Source: Candidatus Desulfopertinax cowenii
GTDB taxonomy: Bacteria; Bacillota; Desulfotomaculia; Desulfotomaculales; Desulforudaceae
Length of the DNA stretch: 64,000 nucleotides
Assembly (NCBI GenBank): GCA_001899445.1
Contig: MPOA01000002.1
Span: forward strand, 268,250-332,249
Direction of reading: 5' to 3'
Below the pieces are notes generated by a model that saw nothing but the letters and a program-made list of their open reading frames with translations, had not been told where the DNA came from and did no database searches. Below, one piece after another: positions 34,712-43,326 of the stretch; position 1 is the first letter of the stretch, and each line of letters opens with the position of its first letter. The translations under genes and the position numbers were made by a program.

Positions 34712-37700
34712 CTATCGGAGGGCGGCGGTGATCTGGGCCATTATCTGTTCATCCGAGAAGTTGTGCTGTTGCGTGGCGGCGGTGGGGCAGATGGCCACGC
34801 ATACGCCGCACCCCTGACACAGCACTCGGTTGACTGTAGCCACGCGCCGCTGGACATCGATTTCCCGGGCTCCATACGGACAGGTATCAATACAGAGGCC
34901 GCAGCCCGAGCAAAGTTGCTCGTCAATTGAGGCGACATTGGCTATGCCCTCCAGACGATCTTTGGAAAGCAGGGTGACCGCACGGATGGCCGCCGCTCCC
35001 GCCTGGGCCACCGCCTCGCCAAGCATTTTCGGCCCGTGCGCCAGGCCACAGACATACATGCCCTCGGACGCGAGATCCACCGGGCGCAGTTTCACGTGTG
35101 CCTCGGCCAAGAAACCGTCAGCCGTAAGCGGAACCTTGAACAACCGGGCCAGTTCCTTTCCCTCCTTCCGGGGCTCAATGGCTGCGCTCAGGGCAATTAA
35201 ATCGGTGTCCAGGACCAGCTCCCGGCCCAGCACCGGGTCGGTAATCCGTACTTGTAAACCTTTGCCGTTAAGCGTTACGACTGGCTTATTTTCGGGCTCG
35301 TACCGGATGAAGAGTACGCCTTTTTCCCGCGCCAGACGATAGTACCGTTCCATAAAGCCATAGGCCCTGATGTCCCGGTAAAGGATAAAAACGTTGGTCG
35401 CGGGGGAGACTTCCTTGATTTTCAGGGCGTTCTTAAGCGCATGAGCGCAGCATATACGGCTACAGTACGGGCGTTCTTCGTTTCGTGAACCCACGCACTG
35501 GATCATTACCACGGTTCCTACTTCGGAGAAACCTCCGGTGCCAAGAATCTTTTCTAATTCGGTCTGGGTCATTACGTCGGGATGAACACCGTAAAAATAT
35601 TCTTTGGGACTGGTTTCCACGGCCCCAGTGGCCACGATCACCACCCCATGTTCGATCTCCTTTAGCTCTAGATCATCAACGCACGCGACGGTGGTCCGGT
35701 AGTTTCCCGCATGTCCCTCGGAATTCACCACCTCACTCCACGTCAGGATCTCGACCAAGGGATGGTTCTCCAGGCCGGTGATCAGGTCGTGCAACAAATC
35801 CTGGGGCGCTGAACCCTCCAGCGTAAAGAACAACCGCCGGAGATTGCCACCCAAACTGCCACTCTTTTCCACCAGGGTTACCGGATACCCTTGCTCGGCC
35901 AACGAAAGAGCGGCCGTCATTCCGGCAACGCCTCCCCCAACTACGAGGGCCCGGGAATTGACGCTGGAAAAGGTACCACTGACCGGTTCCAGCAAGCGGG
36001 CCTTGGCCACCGCCATCCGGATCAGGTCCCGGGCCTTGGCGTTAGCCTGTTCGGGTGTGGATTGGTGCACCCAGGACACTTGCTCCCTGATGTTGACCTG
36101 CTCGTATAATTGGGGGTTAAGCCCGGCCTCCCGCAGGCAGGACTGAAAGAGGGGTGCATGACTGCGCGGGGTACACGCGGCTACCACTACCCGGTTAAGA
36201 TCAAACTCTTCTATGCGTTTCCGGATGTTTTCCAGGCTGTCCCGGGCGCAAGCAAATAGAAAAAGTTCGGTATAGACAATGTCTTTAAGTCCTTTTGCAT
36301 ACTCCGCCAGGGCTTCGACGTCTAAGACGCCCCCAATGTTGTGCCCGCAACTGCACACGAACACTCCGATCCGGGGGCGCTCGCCGCGAACGTCTTTTTC
36401 CGGGGGAAATTCCTTCCGGACCGTTTCCGTTCCCCGGGCGGCCGCCAGCAGGCGCGAAGCATTGGCCGCCGCCGAACTGGCCTCGACCACCGTCTCCGGG
36501 ATATCCTTGGGCGCGCACAGTACGCCGGCCGCAAAGATCCCCGAACGCGTCGTGAGACCCGGATAGAGTTCCGAGGAGCGACAGAAGCCGTATTCGTTCA
36601 GTTCGATACCCGCCGCCCGCGCCAGTACTTCCACTCCTTCCGGTTGGCACAGCCCGGGTGACAGCACCACCAGGTCGAAATCCTCCTCGTGAAAGCCTCC
36701 GTTGCCGTTCGGATAACGCAGTAACAGGTTCTTGTTTTGCTGCAACTCTTTTACCGCACCCACACTGCACCGGAGGTAGCGGATCCCATATTCCCGGCGG
36801 GCACGTTCATAATACCGTTCAAAATCCCGGCCGAAAGCCCGGAGGTCGATCAAGAAAACGGTGACCTCCAGTCCCGGTATGCGTTCCTTGGCGATCATGC
36901 CCTGCTTGGTGGCGTGCATACAGCACACCGCTGAGCAGTACTCTTGGCCCCGGGCCACGTCCCGGGAGCCTACGCACTGGATAAAGGCAATCTTACGAGG
37001 TTCTGCGCCGTCGGAAGGCCTGGTGAGTGTTCCCCCGCTGGGGCCCGATGCGCTGAGCATTCTTTCAAACTGGATACTGGTCAGCACGTTGGGGTAAATT
37101 CCGTAGCCGTATTCGCTTAAGATCCCGGGGTCAAACAACTCGTAACCGGTACTCAGGATGATTGCGCCCACCCGCAGGGTGATCTCCTTGTCCCACATGA
37201 GGAAATTAATCGCGCCGGCGGCACAAGCCTCCTCACACTTTACGCACTCGGGGCAGTTGTCTATGTCCACGACATACCCGTGGGGAACTGACTGCGCGTA
37301 GGGGCGGTAAATGGCCTTGCGCCGACCCAACCCGACATTGAATTCATCTGCTGTTTCCATGGGACACACCGCGACGCAGTCGCCACATCCCGTGCATTTC
37401 TCGGTATCCACGTAACGGCCCCGGATCCGGACCCGGGCCCGGAAGTCGCCGGGTTCACCCTGGACCTCCTGGAGTTCAGCGCACGTCAGCAGCTGGATAT
37501 TTGGGTGCCGGCTGCACTCTACCAACCGGGGAGCCAGGGTACACATGGCACAGTCACCGGTGGGAAAAGTTTTGTCCAACTGGGCCATGCGCCCGCCGAT
37601 GGCCGGCTGCTTTTCCACCAGGTAAACCTTGAAACCGGCTTCAGCCAGGTCGAGAGCCGACTGAATCCCGCCTACACCACCTCCGACTACCAACACCGCC

Positions 37701-37732
37701 CCGCTGACAGCTTGGTGTTTACTTTCCTGCAT
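34712..37732 (-). CDS. Tandem-fused HdrA (heterodisulfide reductase A-like) iron-sulfur flavoprotein
   Basis: A 1006-residue fusion of two HdrA modules. Module 1: FAD site VLVVGGGVGGIQSAL (about 13-27), cluster cysteines in CAMCTLAPRL, then ferredoxin-like CTGCGDCVAVCP and CPECVKCEEACAAG. A HdrA thioredoxin-reductase-insert region (RIGVFVCSCGHNIGGVLDV) begins near 455. Module 2: ALVVGGGVAGMTAALSLAEQ near 595, CVGSRNEERPYCSRICC near 755, ending in a 2x[4Fe-4S] ferredoxin (CSGCGLCIDTCP, CQGCGVCVAICP). HdrA is the flavin bifurcation centre. Its usual partners HdrB/C are absent, apart from a small hdrB-like remnant just upstream. Start ATG 37732 has AGGAGG upstream. Confidence 0.88.
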   Translation of the reverse strand: MQESKHQAVSGAVLVVGGGVGGIQSALDLAEAGFKVYLVEKQPAIGGRMAQLDKTFPTGDCAMCTLAPRLVECSRHPNIQLLTCAELQEVQGEPGDFRARVRIRGRYVDTEKCTGCGDCVAVCPMETADEFNVGLGRRKAIYRPYAQSVPHGYVVDIDNCPECVKCEEACAAGAINFLMWDKEITLRVGAIILSTGYELFDPGILSEYGYGIYPNVLTSIQFERMLSASGPSGGTLTRPSDGAEPRKIAFIQCVGSRDVARGQEYCSAVCCMHATKQGMIAKERIPGLEVTVFLIDLRAFGRDFERYYERARREYGIRYLRCSVGAVKELQQNKNLLLRYPNGNGGFHEEDFDLVVLSPGLCQPEGVEVLARAAGIELNEYGFCRSSELYPGLTTRSGIFAAGVLCAPKDIPETVVEASSAAANASRLLAAARGTETVRKEFPPEKDVRGERPRIGVFVCSCGHNIGGVLDVEALAEYAKGLKDIVYTELFLFACARDSLENIRKRIEEFDLNRVVVAACTPRSHAPLFQSCLREAGLNPQLYEQVNIREQVSWVHQSTPEQANAKARDLIRMAVAKARLLEPVSGTFSSVNSRALVVGGGVAGMTAALSLAEQGYPVTLVEKSGSLGGNLRRLFFTLEGSAPQDLLHDLITGLENHPLVEILTWSEVVNSEGHAGNYRTTVACVDDLELKEIEHGVVIVATGAVETSPKEYFYGVHPDVMTQTELEKILGTGGFSEVGTVVMIQCVGSRNEERPYCSRICCAHALKNALKIKEVSPATNVFILYRDIRAYGFMERYYRLAREKGVLFIRYEPENKPVVTLNGKGLQVRITDPVLGRELVLDTDLIALSAAIEPRKEGKELARLFKVPLTADGFLAEAHVKLRPVDLASEGMYVCGLAHGPKMLGEAVAQAGAAAIRAVTLLSKDRLEGIANVASIDEQLCSGCGLCIDTCPYGAREIDVQRRVATVNRVLCQGCGVCVAICPTAATQQHNFSDEQIMAQITAALR

Positions 37733-37802
37733 GCTAAAACCTCCTCGTGGGTTCTGAACCACTCAACCGGCCAGGGACAACTTGCGAAGCAAGGACAGCG
37801 TT

Positions 37803-37965
37803 AAATCCGGCGTCTGCCCAGCCAGGAGAGGGCTTCAGGTAGGTTAAAGGCCAATCCGATCAGTTCGGGGAAATAAAAATGCGACAGACCGCCAACGCGG
37901 CCCGGCCTGCTTGCCTCCAGGTTCGCTGGCACTGTAGCCGGGCGGTAGCCAGGAATTATGCCAGC
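37803..37965 (-). pseudogene. HdrB-like C-terminal remnant
   Basis: Minus-strand translation ending at 37803 gives VPANLEASRPGRVGG, then HFYFPELIGLAFNLPEAL and a last WLGRRRI followed by a stop. This resembles the end of HdrB subunits (CxxC...NLE..., then PVLYF.ELIGLA.G). No CCG-domain cysteines or start codon are found upstream; the frame carries no conserved residues beyond about 37965. It lies directly before hdrA on the same strand, so an hdrB gene probably once headed this operon. The rest of the gap to 38136 shows nothing else. Confidence 0.5.
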
Positions 37966-38136
37966 TCTTACCCGCTCCCTTAAGAAATGCCATGGAGTAT
38001 TTTGCTCTTTTTTGCGGCCCGGCGGGGCGAAATGTTTACTTTAAATAATTCGTGGTCGATTCAATGATCCCTGCTTTTTGCAAATGTTCCACAATAATTA
38101 CGCGTCCACAATAGCGGAACACGATTCACAAACTGA

Positions 38137-39144
38137 TTAGGCCTGAAGCGGTGTTTCCCTCGCCTCGTGCCGGTTGGACGAGGACACGCTCAGGTTATAC
38201 CACTTGCCGCAGCGGGAACCCCACCGGCTGACCAGCTCCCCGGCGATGTAAAATTCGTTCACCTCGCAGTTGTTCGGACAATCCGCGCAAGAGAAGGTAC
38301 GGGGCTGGCAGGTGAACTCGGCGACATAGGCCGCGCCGCGGAAGTTGGTGGGTGTCCGCCGCCGCTCCGCGTTACGCTTGGCCAGGAGTGCGGCCCCGAA
38401 GGCACCCATCACCTGGAAATGCTCGGGGACCACGATGTCCAGGTTCAGCCGTTTCTGGAAAGCGGCGCGGATGCCAACATTGGCGGCGACGCCGCCCTGA
38501 AAGAGGACGAGGGGTTCAATTTTGCGGTTGCGGGCCACGTTGGCCAGGTAGTTTCCTACCAGCGCCAGGCAGAGCCCGGCGATGAGATCTTCTTTTTTGT
38601 AGCCCATTTGCTGCTTGTGGATCAGGTCGGACTCCGCGAATACACCGCAACGACCGGCGATCTTGATGGGGCTCTTGGAGCGAAGGGCGTAGTCGCCGAA
38701 CTGTTCGATGGGAATGCCCAGGCGTACGGCCTGGTGATCCAAAAACGAACCGGTGCCGGCCGCGCACACGGTGTTCATGTTGAATCCCACCGGCACTCCG
38801 TCCTGAAAAAAAATGATTTTGGAATCTTGTCCCCCGATATCAATGACGGTGCGGACTTCGGGCTCAAAGTGACGGGCGGCCATGGCATGGGCGGTGATCT
38901 CGTTCTTGATCATGTCCGCGCCCACCATGATCCCGGCCAGCCGGCGACCGCTGCCGGTGGTGCCCACGCCGCCGATCCGCGGTTCGCCCGTTTTGGCGTA
39001 TAATTCCTGGAAGGATCTCTGGATGGCGTCTATTGGCCCGCCCTCGTTCCGCAGGTAGGACTTGTAGACCAGGTTGCTGTTTTCGTCGATCAGGGCCAGC
39101 TTGGTGGTGACGCTGCCCACGTCTATCCCCAGGTAGTAATGCAC
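38137..39144 (-). CDS. BadF/BadG/HgdC-type acyl-CoA dehydratase activase (ATPase)
   Basis: A 335-residue ASKHA-fold ATPase beginning MHYYLGIDVGSVTTKLAL (phosphate 1 site). DIGGQDSKII near residue 99, the cluster-ligating cysteines in TVCAAGTGSFLD (about 127) and GRCGVFAESD (about 164), and QGGVAANVGIRAAF near 240 match HgdC. This homodimeric [4Fe-4S] protein uses ATP to push an electron into a 2-hydroxyacyl-CoA dehydratase. An extra cysteine-rich tail, FSCADCPNNCEVNEFY, is near 290. The gene follows the fused partner protein by 13 bases. Confidence 0.92.
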   Translation of the reverse strand: MHYYLGIDVGSVTTKLALIDENSNLVYKSYLRNEGGPIDAIQRSFQELYAKTGEPRIGGVGTTGSGRRLAGIMVGADMIKNEITAHAMAARHFEPEVRTVIDIGGQDSKIIFFQDGVPVGFNMNTVCAAGTGSFLDHQAVRLGIPIEQFGDYALRSKSPIKIAGRCGVFAESDLIHKQQMGYKKEDLIAGLCLALVGNYLANVARNRKIEPLVLFQGGVAANVGIRAAFQKRLNLDIVVPEHFQVMGAFGAALLAKRNAERRRTPTNFRGAAYVAEFTCQPRTFSCADCPNNCEVNEFYIAGELVSRWGSRCGKWYNLSVSSSNRHEARETPLQA

Positions 39145-39157
39145 AATCTGACCCCCT

Positions 39158-41314
39158 CTAGTGCTGATGAACGGCTCGGCGATCCTTCAAGATGTCTAGA
39201 AAGGCTTCCACCCGGGTTTCGAAACCGGCTTCGCCCGTCTGGTCGGTGATGATAAAGGTCAGTACCGGAATGTCCAGTTCCCGGCTCAGCCTGATCATGA
39301 TGTTCTGGGCCACGATTTCGGGCATGCAGGTGAAGGGCATCAGGTGGATGATGCCGTCGATGCCCTCCCTGGGGGCCAGCGCCGTCAGGCCCACGCTGAC
39401 GTGGCCGTGCCCGCCGACTTCGGCGCCCAGGTACGGAGCCGCGGCCCGGTTGATTTCCTTTTTCCGCTCGGTGACCGCTTTGTTCGGAAACAAGTGCTTG
39501 TGGAACCACTGGGTCACCGATATTTCCCGGTCTACCCAGACCCGGGGATCGGCGGACTTGCCGAGCAGCGCCTCCAAGTGCAGGTTGGCGTACGGTTCGA
39601 GCACCACCCAGATTTCGCCCACGATCCGAACCCGTACCGGATTGGTTTCCTCGGCTTCGATGGCCGCGGCCTGCTCCCGGAATTCCGCTAGCAGTTGCCA
39701 GGCCGCTTCGGCCGAGGGGGCGCGTTCGACCCGCCGCACGAAACGCTTGAACAACGGATCGATAGTTCCCTGACGCCGTTCGAAGGCGCGTACCCGGTGA
39801 CAGATACGTTCACCCTCGTCGATGGCCGCCATCCGGTGATAGCCGGCGTATAGCGCCCGGATTATCTTGAGCCAGGAGGCGTTGTTGGTCGTCCGCTTCA
39901 GAGTTTGCCGGAAACCGGACCACCGTTCCCTGAGGGGCAGGGGCGAATCGATCACAATTATTTCAAAATCATAGCCCAGCCGGCGCAGCATTTGTTCCTG
40001 GACCTGGGCATACCAGCCGAGGCGGCATTTCCCCTTGCCACCGACCATAAGCAAATGGGTCGCCCCGTGGTCCAGGAGCCAGCGCATTTGGCCTAGGGTG
40101 AAGGTGAACGGAAGACACACGAATTCGGGCGCCAGCGGCTTGCCTAGTTCTAGAATCTCCTTGGTGGCGTGGGGCGTGTTGATCGAATCGATGCCGCAGT
40201 CCGCCAGTGCGGAGCGGACGGCTAGGTCCAGGTGCCCCATGGTTGGCATGCCGATCACCACCCGATCGGTTCGCAGGCCCGGAACCGCCGGTTTGCTTGC
40301 TGGTTTCGGAGTTTTCCGGCCGCCGTCCACGACGCCGGTGGACAGCGGCTGCACGTCCATAAACGCCTCGATCCTGGTGGCCAGTCCAGCGTCGGCGGTA
40401 TGTTCGTCCAGGGTCAGCAGGAGAAAAGGGATTCCGTGACGGGCCGCCTCTTCTTCCACGTAATTCTCAATGATGGACTCCGGTCCGCATTCGAAGGAAC
40501 CCACCAGGACCAGTTTGTCCACCAGCCCGTTGCGGAGGTAGTGGAGCGCGGCGCCGAGCAGTTGGGCCTCGAAGCTCCACATCCGTTCGCCCTCGGCCAC
40601 CGTGGCCATCTGGCGACGGATCTCGGCCTGGGGTACCATTTCGGCGGTCAACACCGGCCCGTATTCGGCAAACTTGGCTAAAAGATCTAGGCTGAACCCG
40701 TCGTAGAGGATGTAGGGGTGGCCGATGACACCTATGGTCTGGCCTTCATTTCCGGCGGCCTCCTGCCGGTCGTCATCCGGGGGCCTGTCGCCGTGCAGCA
40801 CCCGAAAAGCCTCTGGAGTGACCATTCGTTTCTTAATACACAGTTCCTCAAAGCGGCGTTGGGCACGCCATGCCGAATCGAGGGCTTGCCTGACTTGTTG
40901 CGGCGAGGCCCCCAGTTGTGCACCGGCTTCGACCCAGGTCTGCTCCCAGTCACGCTTGCCCCGGGAGAGATCGATTCGGGGGCTGATTACCTGCGCCCCG
41001 TTTTCCAGGGCGTTTCTGACCATATAGGGGATCCCGATAAACTTCGGACAGCAATAGTTCTTGCGTTCCAGGCTGACCAGGCAGGGAATGAACAGCCGGG
41101 TCACTCCATGGTCCAGCAATTCACGGGTGTGCGCAAATAGCAGCTTGACGGCCACACAGGGCTCGTCGGTGGGGCAGAACCCCATTTTTTCCAGGGTGCG
41201 TTTGGTCGTTGGTGGTGACACCACGACTTTAACGCCGATCTGCCGGCAAAACTCCGCGTAAAACGGGTACATATAATAGTAAGCCATCGACCGGGGCAGG
41301 CCCACGGTTAGCAT
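39158..41314 (-). CDS. Fused activator-related / 2-hydroxyacyl-CoA dehydratase-like protein (DUF2229 + COG3581)
   Basis: A 718-residue protein. The N-terminal part (about 1-330) is of the DUF2229/COG3580 type: MLTVGLPRSMAYYYMYPFYA, CPTDEPCVAVKLLFAH and FIPCLVSLERKNYCCPKFIG hold conserved cysteines. The C-terminal part (about 350-710) restarts with VVIGMPTMGHLDLAVRSALA, and has GGKGKCRLGWY and FTCMPEIVAQNI, as in COG3581. These halves are often separate genes or fused to the activase; here they are joined and follow one promoter with the activase. No acyl-CoA transferase or dehydratase alpha/beta genes are nearby, so the substrate is unknown. Confidence 0.8.
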   Translation of the reverse strand: MLTVGLPRSMAYYYMYPFYAEFCRQIGVKVVVSPPTTKRTLEKMGFCPTDEPCVAVKLLFAHTRELLDHGVTRLFIPCLVSLERKNYCCPKFIGIPYMVRNALENGAQVISPRIDLSRGKRDWEQTWVEAGAQLGASPQQVRQALDSAWRAQRRFEELCIKKRMVTPEAFRVLHGDRPPDDDRQEAAGNEGQTIGVIGHPYILYDGFSLDLLAKFAEYGPVLTAEMVPQAEIRRQMATVAEGERMWSFEAQLLGAALHYLRNGLVDKLVLVGSFECGPESIIENYVEEEAARHGIPFLLLTLDEHTADAGLATRIEAFMDVQPLSTGVVDGGRKTPKPASKPAVPGLRTDRVVIGMPTMGHLDLAVRSALADCGIDSINTPHATKEILELGKPLAPEFVCLPFTFTLGQMRWLLDHGATHLLMVGGKGKCRLGWYAQVQEQMLRRLGYDFEIIVIDSPLPLRERWSGFRQTLKRTTNNASWLKIIRALYAGYHRMAAIDEGERICHRVRAFERRQGTIDPLFKRFVRRVERAPSAEAAWQLLAEFREQAAAIEAEETNPVRVRIVGEIWVVLEPYANLHLEALLGKSADPRVWVDREISVTQWFHKHLFPNKAVTERKKEINRAAAPYLGAEVGGHGHVSVGLTALAPREGIDGIIHLMPFTCMPEIVAQNIMIRLSRELDIPVLTFIITDQTGEAGFETRVEAFLDILKDRRAVHQH

Positions 41315-41409
41315 CGCAATTCACCCTTGAGAAGAGGAGTTTAGTTAATCATTATCCCCTTTACAACCCAAAGAATACCAAAAAAATATGCCGCTACCGC
41401 GTCAAAATT

Positions 41410-41438
41410 AGTTTAGCAGAATATGGGCCGGGCGTCAA
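41410..41438 (-). promoter_or_regulatory. Probable sigma-A promoter for the dehydratase/activase operon
   Basis: On the minus strand TTGACG (41438-41433) and TAAACT (41415-41410) are spaced by 17 bases, about 95 bases before the ATG at 41314. A second TTGACG lies at 41404-41399 but has no matching -10. Confidence 0.55.
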
Positions 41439-41627
41439 TTTTCCCTTCCTTTCCCGGCTTGTTGGTGTCAGGATTGGCGTGAAAGCTGCCTGAATTACAC
41501 GGCGGGATGAAAAGCCCAAAATCCAGAAATACTATTTCAAATGTTTTAGATAACTTCAGATAGGGCGATCGAAGTGAACAAACAGAACAAAAAAAGATAC
41601 GGCATAAAAAAGTTCCAAAGGAGCAGA

Positions 41628-41744
41628 ATGAGTACCACTCGTGGAATTCCGCCTTACGAGTTGGGGCGGGAAATGGGCATCGACTTCCCGCGGCTGGATG
41701 GATGGGAAAAACGATTCAATTTCTCCCGGCCGAGGAAACCGTGA
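41628..41744 (+). CDS. Small ORF of 38 residues next to the spore-protein gene
   Basis: From ATG 41628, with AAAGGAG five bases upstream, the frame encodes MSTTRGIPPYELGREMG, then IDFPRLDGWEKRFNFS, then RPRKP and a stop. It is charged, rich in Arg and aromatic residues and has no membrane segment. The ribosome site is the best in this gap and the reading is continuous (also open back to GTG 41574). It lies 92 bases before the small acid-soluble spore protein gene on the same strand, so a spore role is possible. I do not recognise a family. Confidence 0.45.
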   Translation: MSTTRGIPPYELGREMGIDFPRLDGWEKRFNFSRPRKP

Positions 41745-41756
41745 CATTATGTACTA

Positions 41757-41786
41757 ACATAAATCGTTTGTACACAACCCATAATA
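41757..41786 (+). promoter_or_regulatory. Possible forespore (sigma-G/F type) promoter of the ssp gene
   Basis: CATAATA at 41780-41786 matches the -10 box of forespore sigma factors, and ACATA at 41757-41761 is a fair -35 with an 18-base spacer. The spore protein ATG is 50 bases downstream. This fits the expected regulation of ssp genes. Confidence 0.45.
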
Positions 41787-41835
41787 GTATCTAACAGATA
41801 AAAATCTTATTCTACTTGTAGAGGAGGTAAGAAAA

Positions 41836-42096
41836 ATGGGTCGCACGAATCCGAAAATTGTCCCGCAAGCTAAGAACGCGCTTGATCAGATGAAGTACGA
41901 GGTGGCTGCCGAGATCGGGATTGGCAACTACCAGCAGCTCGACAAGGGGGACCTGCCCTCCCGGGTTAACGGTAAGGTCGGGGGCAACATGGTCCGCAAG
42001 ATGGTAGCCTTTGCCGAGCAGGCGATGGCCCAGGGCAACGTGGCCCAGGTTCGCCAGACCGTGCCGCCCGAGCCTTTCGGCACCCAGGGCGAATAA
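41836..42096 (+). CDS. Alpha/beta-type small acid-soluble spore protein
   Basis: An 86-residue DNA-binding spore protein. It has the GPR-cleavage region ALDQMKYEVAAEIGI (residues 15-29; cleavage normally after the Glu) and the conserved DKGDLPSRVNGKVGGNMVRKM. Such proteins coat and protect DNA in dormant spores and feed amino acids on outgrowth. The ATG has AGAGGAGG upstream. The protease that degrades it, gpr, is the next gene, convergent on the other strand. This shows that the host forms endospores. Confidence 0.95.
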   Translation: MGRTNPKIVPQAKNALDQMKYEVAAEIGIGNYQQLDKGDLPSRVNGKVGGNMVRKMVAFAEQAMAQGNVAQVRQTVPPEPFGTQGE

Positions 42097-42211
42097 TCTC
42101 ACCCAGCAAGTTACCGGATTGTCAGCTTAAATCCAATAAAGGATCAACAACCTAGCAGTGAACGAGCAGACGGCGGCCGCCGCTCTGCTCCTTTTTCTTT
42201 GTGTTGTTATA

Positions 42212-43156
42212 TTATTGCAGGTAATCAGCATAGTGTTCCGGGTCGATGCCCGGGTGCACCGCCGCCGATATACCGCCGGCGATGATCCGCACACAGTTGC
42301 GGGTCAGTTCGTCGATTTCCTTTGGCGTAACCATCAACTGGCCGCCAAAAGGTTCCAGCAGCCGCTGAATGATTCCTTCCATTTCGGCGGGTTGGGGTGG
42401 TGTGCGGTCGTAAGCCTCGTACAGCTTTACAATCGCGTCCTGGGCGATCAGTGCGGCGTGGACCACCGTGGGCACTCCAATGGAGATCACCTTTACTCCC
42501 AGGGTTTCTTCGTTCAAGCCCCGCCGCTGGCCACCGATGCCTGATCCGGGATTGATACCACGGTCGGAAAGCTGGATGGAGGAAGCGATGCGCTCCACCG
42601 AACCGGCGGCCAGAGCATCGACGCAGATTACCAGTTCCGGCTGGACGTGTTCCACCACGCCCTTAATGATTTCGGCCGTTTCGATCCCGGTGATGCCGAG
42701 AACTCCCGGGGCGAGGGCGCTCAATATCCTGGTTCCTGCCGGGGTGTGTTCCGGGGCAAAGTGGTACATGTGCCGGGTCACGTAAGTCTGGTTGGCGACG
42801 CGCGGACCGAGCGCGTCCGGCGTGGCGTTCCAGTTCCCCAGGCCCACCACCAGGATGCTGGCCTGATCATTCACCTGAATGAAGCCGCGCAGGGCATTGA
42901 CCAGTTCGCGGACCACGGCGGTGTGGCCTTCGGGGTCGTTGATCCGCAGTACGGGGGCCTCAATGGTGATGTATGTCCCAGGCGGCTTGCCCATGGCTTG
43001 AGCGCCGTGTTCGTCGACGATCCGGACGGTAGTTACCCGGCCGTGGGAAAAATCCCGGCGGTCCACGGTGACTCCGAGGACTTCCTGCCCGGTCTGAGCG
43101 CGCAAGGCATCGTGGGCTTCAATAGCCAGGTCGGTGGTGACGCCGCAAATTCTCAA
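42212..43156 (-). CDS. gpr: Germination protease GPR
   Basis: GPR cleaves small acid-soluble spore proteins during germination (peptidase family A25). The 314-residue protein shows TDLAIEAHDALRAQTGQEV near the start, VGLGNWNATPDALGPRV around 130, and VCVDALAAGSVERIASSIQL around 200 followed by GINPGSGIGG. A TTG at 43156 is taken as start because AGGAGG lies about seven bases upstream. The zymogen pro-sequence before TDLA would be only about seven residues, shorter than in Bacillus. It converges on the ssp gene it serves. Confidence 0.93.
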   Translation of the reverse strand: MRICGVTTDLAIEAHDALRAQTGQEVLGVTVDRRDFSHGRVTTVRIVDEHGAQAMGKPPGTYITIEAPVLRINDPEGHTAVVRELVNALRGFIQVNDQASILVVGLGNWNATPDALGPRVANQTYVTRHMYHFAPEHTPAGTRILSALAPGVLGITGIETAEIIKGVVEHVQPELVICVDALAAGSVERIASSIQLSDRGINPGSGIGGQRRGLNEETLGVKVISIGVPTVVHAALIAQDAIVKLYEAYDRTPPQPAEMEGIIQRLLEPFGGQLMVTPKEIDELTRNCVRIIAGGISAAVHPGIDPEHYADYLQ

Positions 43157-43326
43157 AACGATTGCCTCCTCAGCTAGCGAGGTCCGGTTTTCGAGAGTAT
43201 GGTAACCCGCGGACCGCCCAAATATACCGGGAGGCGGCACAAGCGCTGCCTTTTGGAATTGATCGTGATTCTAGGTGACATGTGTTATAATAAGTTTCGA
43301 AATGGCACGTAACAGGTGAAGCCGTT

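Noticed and set aside
42158..42544. 128-codon plus-strand frame opposite the end of gpr
   Set aside because: Overlaps the well-identified GPR coding sequence and lacks homology; the hydrophobic start is likely chance.
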